From Sulfurimonas sp. (lineage in GTDB: Bacteria > Campylobacterota > Campylobacteria > Campylobacterales > Sulfurimonadaceae), in assembly GCA_012963655.1 (NCBI GenBank), contig DTVI01000306.1, forward strand, positions 1-19,127: DNA of 19,127 nt, read 5' to 3'. This document shows positions 13,701-19,127 of this stretch, in pieces (within the stretch, counting starts at the first letter, position 1; every line of letters starts with the position of its first letter). The translations under genes and the position numbers were made by a program. Under the pieces are notes generated by a model. It saw nothing but the letters and a program-made list of their open reading frames with translations, had not been told where the DNA came from and searched no databases.

Positions 13701-14291
13701 ATGATAGACTATATTAAAGAACAGATAAGAGCATCTATTAGCACTAAAGAAAATATTTTAAAAGATGAAAACCTAATGGCGGAGATTGCCAAAGTTGCAC
13801 AGGCTTGTGTTGCATTATATAAAAATGGTAAAAAGACTTTGTTAGCGGGAAATGGTGGTTCAGCGGCTGACGCTCAACATTTTGCTGCAGAACTTGTGGG
13901 TCGTTATGGTTTTGATAGACCTTCTCTCCCTTCTATAGCACTAACAACAGATACCTCAAATTTGACGGCTATTGGAAATGATTACGGATATGATAAGATA
14001 TTCTCAAGACAACTTGAGGGAATGGGAAATGAGGGAGACCTTTTTATAGGTATTTCTACCTCAGGAAATTCTTTAAATGTTTTAAATGCCTTTGAAGTTG
14101 CAAAGTCTAAAGGTATTACGACAGTGGCTCTTGTTGGTCGAGATGGTGGTAAGATGGCTAATATTGCCGATTATACGCTAATTGTTCCCTCAAATGACAC
14201 ACCTCGTATTCAAGAATCTCACCTTTTAATTGAACATATGATTTGTGACATTATTGAAAAAGAGATTTTTGCTGATGGCGTAAGTGCTTAA
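13701..14291 (+). CDS. gmhA: Phosphoheptose (sedoheptulose 7-phosphate) isomerase
   Basis: Catalyses the first step of ADP-heptose synthesis for the LPS inner core. It is a SIS-domain enzyme of 196 residues, the normal length. LLAGNGGSAADAQHFAAELVG (48-67 core) carries His60 and Glu64, the STSGNS sugar-phosphate loop is at 119-124, TPRIQESHLLIEH is at 167-179 with Gln171 and His179. These match the metal and catalytic positions of E. coli GmhA. AAAGGG lies seven bases before the ATG. Two bases separate it from gmhB, with which it forms a pathway pair. Confidence 0.95.
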   Translation: MIDYIKEQIRASISTKENILKDENLMAEIAKVAQACVALYKNGKKTLLAGNGGSAADAQHFAAELVGRYGFDRPSLPSIALTTDTSNLTAIGNDYGYDKIFSRQLEGMGNEGDLFIGISTSGNSLNVLNAFEVAKSKGITTVALVGRDGGKMANIADYTLIVPSNDTPRIQESHLLIEHMICDIIEKEIFADGVSA

Positions 14292-14293
14292 AA

Positions 14294-14848
14294 ATGCTTT
14301 CTTCTTCTTTATCGCATAAGGACGAAAGTCTGCTTATTCACAAAAAGCCAGCCCTCTTTCTTGATAGGGATGGGGTAATCAACATCGAAAAAAACTACCT
14401 TCATAAAAAAGAAGACTTTGAATTTATAGAAGGCATCTTTGATCTATGTCAATATTATAAAGCTAAGGGTTATTATATAGTTGTGGTAACCAATCAGTCT
14501 GGCATAGCAAGAGGCTATTATAGTGAGACGGACTTTGCTAATCTTAGCTTTTGGATGATTAATAGTTTTGATGAAAGAGGTATTACTATAGACCAAGTTT
14601 ATCATTGTCCTCATCATCCTGATATTAGTGGAGACTGTGAATGTCGTAAGCCAAAAGCTGGGATGCTTTTAAAAGCGGCAAAAGATTTAAATATAGACTT
14701 AGAAAATTCTGTTTTAGTTGGTGATAGTGAAAGAGATATTGAAGCAGGATATAAGGCAGGTTTGAAAGAAACATATTTATTTACTTCTGAAGCTAAACAA
14801 ACTAAGGCTACAAAAAATATACAGGACTTACAAGAACTCATATGTTAA
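14294..14848 (+). CDS. gmhB: D-glycero-D-manno-heptose 1,7-bisphosphate 7-phosphatase
   Basis: A HAD-family phosphatase that removes the 7-phosphate during ADP-heptose synthesis. The nucleophile motif FLDRDGVIN (22-30) has Asp24 and Asp26, TNQSG is at 66-70, Lys121 follows, and GDSERD (143-148) supplies the metal-binding acids. The GmhB zinc clasp is complete: CPHHPDISGDCEC (105-117) with Cys105, His107, Cys115 and Cys117. The N-terminus carries about 17 extra residues before the usual KALFLDRDG start, but no other plausible start codon lies nearer. The gene begins two bases after gmhA, and its stop overlaps the next gene by seven bases. hldE and hldD, needed to finish the pathway, are not in this window. 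Confidence 0.93.
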   Translation: MLSSSLSHKDESLLIHKKPALFLDRDGVINIEKNYLHKKEDFEFIEGIFDLCQYYKAKGYYIVVVTNQSGIARGYYSETDFANLSFWMINSFDERGITIDQVYHCPHHPDISGDCECRKPKAGMLLKAAKDLNIDLENSVLVGDSERDIEAGYKAGLKETYLFTSEAKQTKATKNIQDLQELIC

Positions 14849-15330
14849 TTTTAAACACAGGCGGAACCTTTAATAAACGTTATAACCCTTTAAGTGGTGA
14901 GATGGAGGTTCCTTTTGATAACCTCGCTCCTACTAAGATCTTGGCAAACTTTACTTATGAAGTAGAGATGGCAGGCCTTATTTATAAAGATTCCCTTGAC
15001 ATGAACAGTGAGGATAGAAAGATGATTGCCAAAATCATTTCTGCCTCAGATGAGACGCATTTTATACTTATACATGGAACAGATACTATGGACCTAACTG
15101 CTGCATTTTTAGATGAGGTTTTAGAAGGTAAGGTAGTGATTCTAACGGGGGCTATGGTACCTTTTGAAATTGATCCCCTAGAAGCTACATCTAACTTATC
15201 CATGGCCTTAGGTTACGCACAACTTCAAAATGAAGAAGGTGTTTATATCTGTATACAAGGCAACGTTTCTTCTCATAATAAACTTAAAAAAAATAAAACA
15301 TTAGGAAAATTTGAACGTGTCCAAGATTGA
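14842..15330 (+). CDS. Stand-alone asparaginase N-terminal domain protein
   Basis: A 162-residue protein matching only the N-terminal catalytic domain of type I/II L-asparaginases (usually about 330 residues). It has NTGGTFNK with Thr6 (the nucleophile position), HGTDTM with Thr80-Asp81, LTGAMVPFE, and a late KLKKNKT stretch near 147-153 that aligns with the catalytic Lys. So every active-site residue of the N-domain is kept, while the whole C-domain, which completes the site in the classical dimer, is missing. No remnant of a C-domain follows in any frame, since ccoI begins at once, so this is a compact family member and not a recent truncation. It overlaps gmhB by seven bases and ccoI by 14. 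Substrate unknown; asparaginase activity is not assured. Confidence 0.75.
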   Translation: MLILNTGGTFNKRYNPLSGEMEVPFDNLAPTKILANFTYEVEMAGLIYKDSLDMNSEDRKMIAKIISASDETHFILIHGTDTMDLTAAFLDEVLEGKVVILTGAMVPFEIDPLEATSNLSMALGYAQLQNEEGVYICIQGNVSSHNKLKKNKTLGKFERVQD

Positions 15331-17713
15331 GTGTACACATTGTAATCTAGACTTTGAAGACTCAATAATGATTAAGGATACTGGAAACTATTTCTGCTGC
15401 ACCGGTTGCCAAGGTGTTTTCCATCTTCTTTCTGATTCAGGCTTAGAAGGTTTTTATGATAAGTTAGGAAAACAAAAACTTTCCGCTCCAAGACATAGTC
15501 TAGAAGACAGTTCTTCTTTTGATACGCCAAGCTTTTATAAACAATTTGTGAAAAAGAATAATGATGACTTTGAAGAAATTTCCTTAGTTATTGAAGGTAT
15601 ACATTGTTCCGCCTGTGTATGGTTAAATGAAAAAGCCTTGCATAAGTTAGAAGGGGTGGTAGAAGTTAATATTAATTATGCGACTTCTAAGGCCAAGATA
15701 GTGTGGGCAGATCATATTATTAAACTCTCTTGTATCATTGATATGATTCGTTCTATTGGATACAACGCCTATCCTTATGACCCATCTATCCAAGAAGAAA
15801 AGGCAAACAAGCAAAGAAAAGATTTTTACCTACGTATGGTTGTTGCTTTTTTTGGAGCAATGAATATTATGTGGATAGCCATCGCCCAATATGCAGGCTA
15901 CTTTTCAGGCATGGACAGTGAGATGAAGACCATCCTTAATGTTGCAGAATGGATTCTTGCTACACCTGTGCTCTTTTACAGTGGATGGATCTTTTTTAAG
16001 GGCGCATATTTCGGATTTAAAAATAAGATCGTGAATATGGATATTTTAGTTGCCACAGGTGCCTTACTAACCTATATTTATTCTATTTATATTACACTTT
16101 TTTCAGCCGGTGAGGCATATTTTGATTCGGTGGCGATGATTATTACCTTTGTCCTTGTGGGTAAATTCTTAGAAGTTCTAAGTAAAAAATCTGTAGCTGA
16201 TACTATGGACGTGATTTCTAAGCATATACCTAATGAGGTAAACATTATAAAAGATGCAATACTTGAACGGATTTGCGTACATGAGGTAAAAGTAGGGGAC
16301 ATTATAGAAATAAAACCTGGTGAAAAGGCGGCCTTGGATGGGGAAGTCTTAGAAGGAGAGGGTTATTTTGATGAAGCCAGTTTAAGTGGGGAATCTCGTC
16401 CTATCTTTAAAAAGCCTTTTGATAAGATAGTTAGTGGGACTATATGTGTGGATGCGCTCTTTAGGTATAAGGTGCAAAAAGACTTTTCTCATTCAACCCT
16501 GTCTAAACTCGTTTCTATGCTGGAAAATGCTATGTCAAAAAAGCCTTCTATTGAGATGCTTGCAAATAAAATTTCAGGAGTTTTCTCAAGCATTATATTA
16601 GGTCTTGCCTTTTTTACATTCTTGATATGGTGGCTTGGACCGAACTCTTTTGATAGAGCTTTTATGGTGGGAATTTCTGTTATTGTTATTGCTTGTCCTT
16701 GTGCCTTAGCTTTAGCAACACCAGTGGCCACTTTGATTGGCTTAAGTCTTGGTGGAAAACGAGGTGTCTTGTTTAAAGAAGCTGCTCAACTTGAGACCAT
16801 GGCAAAGGCAGATATGCTTATCTTAGATAAGACAGGAACGATAACCCAGGGAAAACCTGAGGTGGTAAGGTATGAGACTTTTTCTGTGGTAAATGAAGGC
16901 TTACTTTTAGGCTTATGTGAATCCTCTTTACATCCTATATCTCAAGGTCTAGCTAGATATTTGAAAAATAAAAACGATACCTTAGTAGGGGTGAGCTTAA
17001 GTGCAAGTAAGCAAGTTCCTTCTCGTGGGCTAGAAGCTATGTATGAAGGCCAAAAGATTTTGGGTGGAAATGCTGAATTTATGAGAGATTCCGGTATAAA
17101 TGTTGAGGTGAATTCAGAACATTCACTTTTCTTCTTTGCCGTGGAAAATACACTAATAGCCTATTATGAACTACGTGATAAGCCAAAAGAAGGTATTTCT
17201 GAACTCTTAAGTATGTGTGAAAACAATAAAATAGAAGTGCTAATGTTAACAGGAGACCATCAAGAAGCAGCACAAGCAATAGCTAATGAAGTGGGTATTA
17301 CTAATTTTCATGCAGGCCTAAGTCCAGAAGAAAAAGCGCAGTTTGTATCAGAGCATAAGGATAAGGTTAGGGTGATGGTAGGTGATGGAGTGAATGACAC
17401 CCTTGCTCTTGCCCAGGCAAATATTGGTATTTCAATGGGCTCAGGTTCAGACATTGCCATTGAAGTTAGTGATATAGTACTTCTGAATGACTCTTTAATA
17501 AGTTTGAAGGATGCATTTTTAATTTCAAAGAGGACCTTTTTCTTAATAAAGCAAAATCTGTTTATCTCTTTGATATATAACCTTATCACTATACCTCTTG
17601 CAATGGCGGGTTATATTATTCCTCTTATTGCAGCTGCGTCTATGTCTCTTAGCTCTTTATTGGTAGTTGGGAATTCTTTAAGAATTAAATATAAATGGAA
17701 TAAAAATGGATAA
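15317..17713 (+). CDS. ccoI: cbb3-oxidase-associated copper P1B-type ATPase CcoI
   Basis: A heavy-metal P-type ATPase of the CcoI/FixI class, which moves copper across the inner membrane for cbb3 cytochrome oxidase assembly. An N-terminal Cys-rich domain (CTHC at 6-9, CCTGC at 27-31) precedes an HMA domain with GIHCSAC (94-100), then membrane helices, the actuator loop SGESRP, the CPC motif in IACPCALALATP (Cys460, Cys462), DKTGT (504-508), the HP motif (539-540), MLTGDH and GDGVNDTLALAQ. All transport motifs are intact. I chose GTG at 15317 over TTG at 15311: it gives (M)SKIECTHC, typical of the family, with AGGA ten bases upstream. It overlaps the asparaginase-like gene by 14 bases. ccoS follows 70 bases on, which supports the assignment; ccoNOPQ are not in this window. 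Confidence 0.93.
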   Translation: MSKIECTHCNLDFEDSIMIKDTGNYFCCTGCQGVFHLLSDSGLEGFYDKLGKQKLSAPRHSLEDSSSFDTPSFYKQFVKKNNDDFEEISLVIEGIHCSACVWLNEKALHKLEGVVEVNINYATSKAKIVWADHIIKLSCIIDMIRSIGYNAYPYDPSIQEEKANKQRKDFYLRMVVAFFGAMNIMWIAIAQYAGYFSGMDSEMKTILNVAEWILATPVLFYSGWIFFKGAYFGFKNKIVNMDILVATGALLTYIYSIYITLFSAGEAYFDSVAMIITFVLVGKFLEVLSKKSVADTMDVISKHIPNEVNIIKDAILERICVHEVKVGDIIEIKPGEKAALDGEVLEGEGYFDEASLSGESRPIFKKPFDKIVSGTICVDALFRYKVQKDFSHSTLSKLVSMLENAMSKKPSIEMLANKISGVFSSIILGLAFFTFLIWWLGPNSFDRAFMVGISVIVIACPCALALATPVATLIGLSLGGKRGVLFKEAAQLETMAKADMLILDKTGTITQGKPEVVRYETFSVVNEGLLLGLCESSLHPISQGLARYLKNKNDTLVGVSLSASKQVPSRGLEAMYEGQKILGGNAEFMRDSGINVEVNSEHSLFFFAVENTLIAYYELRDKPKEGISELLSMCENNKIEVLMLTGDHQEAAQAIANEVGITNFHAGLSPEEKAQFVSEHKDKVRVMVGDGVNDTLALAQANIGISMGSGSDIAIEVSDIVLLNDSLISLKDAFLISKRTFFLIKQNLFISLIYNLITIPLAMAGYIIPLIAAASMSLSSLLVVGNSLRIKYKWNKNG

Positions 17714-17719
17714 TGATAT

Positions 17720-17757
17720 CTCACTAAAAAGATGAATTATTTCATCTTTTTAGTGAG
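17720..17757 (+). other. 17-bp perfect stem-loop between ccoI and ccoS
   Basis: CTCACTAAAAAGATGAA (17720-17736) is the exact inverted copy of TTCATCTTTTTAGTGAG (17741-17757), with a TTAT loop. It starts seven bases after the ccoI stop and ends 26 bases before the ccoS ATG. The following bases (TAAAATAAG) are not a T-run, so a classical terminator is unlikely on either strand. It may be an RNase III site, an mRNA stabiliser for ccoI or a partial terminator. Confidence 0.8.
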
Positions 17758-17783
17758 TAAAATAAGATTAATAGGATACCTTA

Positions 17784-17990
17784 ATGGATAATGGAATCGT
17801 TATAATGATGCTTGGAATATCCTTATTATTAGGAGCCTTAGCTATGTTTGGTGTTATGTGGGCGATAAAAAATGGTCAGTTTGATGATCCATTAAAAAAT
17901 ATGGACGCAGTTTTAAATGATGGGGAAGATGCCCTTAATGAAGCGGCTGAAAAGCAGCGCCGAAAAAAAGAATATAAGAAGAAATCATGA
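17784..17990 (+). CDS. ccoS: cbb3-type cytochrome oxidase maturation protein CcoS
   Basis: A 68-residue inner-membrane protein. One hydrophobic segment (about 4-27) is followed by the CcoS-typical MWAIKNGQFDDPLKNMDAVL and then a charged Lys/Glu/Arg tail. CcoS proteins are required for cofactor insertion or assembly of cbb3 oxidase and are usually encoded next to ccoI, as here. AGGA (17773-17776) lies seven bases before the ATG. The tail after about residue 45 is longer and more basic than the minimal family core. The stop overlaps the next gene's start as ATGA. Confidence 0.9.
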   Translation: MDNGIVIMMLGISLLLGALAMFGVMWAIKNGQFDDPLKNMDAVLNDGEDALNEAAEKQRRKKEYKKKS

Positions 17991-18610
17991 ATACTCAAGA
18001 AAAAAGTATAGGTATAAATAATGAGCATGAAGCTGTAGAAACATTAGCAAAAAGTGCGGGTTATAAAGAACACAAGATGGGTAAACATTCCCAACGTATT
18101 GCTCATTATTGTAAACTTTTGGCTAAGACAGCTGGATTAAATGAAAAAATACAAGATACAGCTTTTTACGCTTCTCAGGTTTATGACTTGGGTAAGGTAG
18201 GTATACCTGATAGCGTATTACTCAAAGCAGGAAAATTAGATGATAGGGAATTAGAAGTCATGAAAACGCATTCTCGTTTAGGATATGACATCTTAAAGTA
18301 TTCGAAAACACGTTACTTAAAAGCCGGAGCGGTTATAGCCTACTCCCATCATGAAAAGTATGATGGAAGTGGCTATCCCATAGGCTTAAAAGGTGAAACT
18401 ATTCCTATCCTTGGTCGTATTGTTGCCATTGCGGATGTTTTTGATGCATTAACACATGAGAGAGTTTATAAAAAGGCTTGGAGTATTGAGGAAGCTTGTC
18501 AATTTCTTGTAGAAGAAAAAGGAAAGCATTTTGATCCAAGTTTAGTGGAGGACTTTATACAACATATAGATGAGGTTAAGTCTATAAAAACTGAGTTTAG
18601 TGATACTTAA
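17987..18610 (+). CDS. HD-GYP-like protein with a YD in place of the HD dyad
   Basis: A single-domain cytoplasmic protein of 207 residues. HD-GYP domains hydrolyse cyclic di-GMP, and much of the signature is here: GKHSQRIAHY (His34), LGKVGIPD (69-75), MKTHSRLGYDIL (His95), YSHHEKYDGSGYP (His121, His122 and GYP at 129-131), and RIVAIADVFDALT (Asp150). The defining dyad, normally HD before xGK, reads Tyr66-Asp67 (codon TAT, one base from CAT). The His is a metal ligand, so activity is doubtful; the YN-GYP protein PA2572 of Pseudomonas is a reported degenerate relative. It carries no receiver or sensor domain, only about 30 extra N-terminal residues. Its ATG overlaps the ccoS stop, so it is co-transcribed with ccoS. 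It could be a c-di-GMP-binding protein or a weak enzyme. Confidence 0.82.
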   Translation: MNTQEKSIGINNEHEAVETLAKSAGYKEHKMGKHSQRIAHYCKLLAKTAGLNEKIQDTAFYASQVYDLGKVGIPDSVLLKAGKLDDRELEVMKTHSRLGYDILKYSKTRYLKAGAVIAYSHHEKYDGSGYPIGLKGETIPILGRIVAIADVFDALTHERVYKKAWSIEEACQFLVEEKGKHFDPSLVEDFIQHIDEVKSIKTEFSDT

Positions 18611-18654
18611 AAGCAAAGTACCTACAAAATAATATTTATAATAAAAGGAAAATA

Positions 18655-19127
18655 ATGATTTTTACAGGGATGATATTTCAATTCAATACAAATGAAGGCA
18701 GCGGCCTTATTATGTTATCTGATGGTGGAACAAAAGAGTTTACAACAAAAGACTGGATAGACGAGTCGACTGCACCAGCTATTGGGCAAAAAGTCTCTTA
18801 TGATACTAGCGATAGTCTTATAAAAATTAAAGTTTTAGGAGCAGATGAAAACATTATATCTGCTAAAAAAACCGAATCAGCATCTGAAAAGACAAAAAAG
18901 GAAGAGTTCTCCAGTATAGATGAATATATTGAACATTTTCAAGGTCTTGGGTATAAGCTTGCAAAAGACGTAGATGATGGTAATACAAGAACCGCTAATC
19001 TAAGAATATTTTTAGAAGATGGGCATGGGGAAATGATTATTACATCAAGTGATTCTAAGATTACTGTTAAAACTATGGTTAATGGAAAAGAAGTTAAAGA
19101 GGCTTGGTTTTTATCAGGTTCAACTTT
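18655..19127 (+). CDS. Protein with a cold-shock-like N-terminus (3' end outside window)
   Basis: An open frame runs from the ATG at 18655 off the right edge (157 codons seen, no stop). AAAAGGA at 18643-18649 is a good ribosome site. Residues 1 to about 62 resemble a cold-shock or OB-fold RNA-binding domain: MIFTGMIFQFNTNEGSGLI, a DGGTKEF strand, W35, and an IGQKVSYD strand. A short Lys/Ser/Glu linker (about 68-84) follows. A second region, from IDEYIEHFQGLGYKLAKD onward, then has alternating strands that I do not recognise. It lies 44 bases after the HD-GYP-like gene and may belong to the same transcript. The full length and function are unknown. Confidence 0.7.
   Translation, partial: MIFTGMIFQFNTNEGSGLIMLSDGGTKEFTTKDWIDESTAPAIGQKVSYDTSDSLIKIKVLGADENIISAKKTESASEKTKKEEFSSIDEYIEHFQGLGYKLAKDVDDGNTRTANLRIFLEDGHGEMIITSSDSKITVKTMVNGKEVKEAWFLSGST

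Noticed and set aside
15311..15316. TTG start for ccoI two codons upstream of the GTG
   Set aside because: AGGA would be only four bases from the TTG, and the product from GTG at 15317 begins (M)SKIECTHC as relatives do. The difference is two residues and is not fully settled.
18637..18642. TATAAT just before the last gene
   Set aside because: Transcription would start about six bases before the ATG and inside or after the ribosome site, so it is unlikely to be that gene's -10 box. It is common sequence in AT-rich DNA.
1..19127. Mobile elements, CRISPR arrays, tRNA or rRNA genes, toxin-antitoxin or defence genes
   Set aside because: No transposase or integrase motifs, regularly spaced repeats or RNA-gene landmarks were seen by reading. 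A dedicated tRNA and ncRNA scan was not possible here.

Overview
The window is AT-rich chromosomal DNA that reads as a member of the Campylobacterota (epsilonproteobacteria). The gene order suggests a free-living or vent-type relative of Sulfurimonas rather than Campylobacter or Helicobacter themselves. The pointers are the block folC / M23 peptidase / bactofilin / mfd (the same order as the folC-csd-ccmA-mfd block of Helicobacter pylori), a short form of phosphoglucose isomerase of about 400 residues, a stand-alone half-length asparaginase, and ccoI-ccoS for cbb3 oxidase maturation. This assignment is recalled family knowledge plus inference; no database search was run.

Layout. Bases 3-5498 (+) form a tight block: the tail of an unidentified gene, folC, an M23 endopeptidase, a bactofilin and mfd. 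Most junctions overlap, including an out-of-frame overlap of 94 bases between peptidase and bactofilin. A YmdB-type phosphodiesterase follows at 5642-6448 (+). It converges on a minus-strand unit that reads rho, murI, dnaX (10629 down to 6597). Rho has a near-consensus sigma70 promoter and a C-rich leader. Diverging from rho is a phosphoglucose isomerase gene (10897-12112) whose frame is broken. metK follows (12257-13450). From a TATAAT promoter near 13656 a second compact plus-strand block runs gmhA, gmhB, a half asparaginase, ccoI, a long perfect stem-loop, ccoS and an HD-GYP-like gene. The window ends inside a protein with a cold-shock-like N-terminus.

How the genes work together. The first block links folate polyglutamylation, cell-shape machinery (peptidoglycan trimming plus a bactofilin scaffold) and transcription-coupled repair. 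The minus-strand unit groups transcription termination, D-glutamate supply for the cell wall and the replication clamp loader. The last block joins LPS heptose synthesis (gmhA, gmhB) to copper delivery and assembly of cbb3 oxidase (ccoI, ccoS), with a possible c-di-GMP-related protein at its end.

No mobile element, CRISPR array, rRNA or tRNA was seen, and no stretch over 300 bases lacks a gene. I did not find a clear undescribed system. The observations most worth checking are an A9 slippage site in dnaX at which both alternative frames stop almost at once, a YD-for-HD change in the HD-GYP protein, the frameshifted pgi, the 17-bp stem-loop between ccoI and ccoS, and the rho leader.
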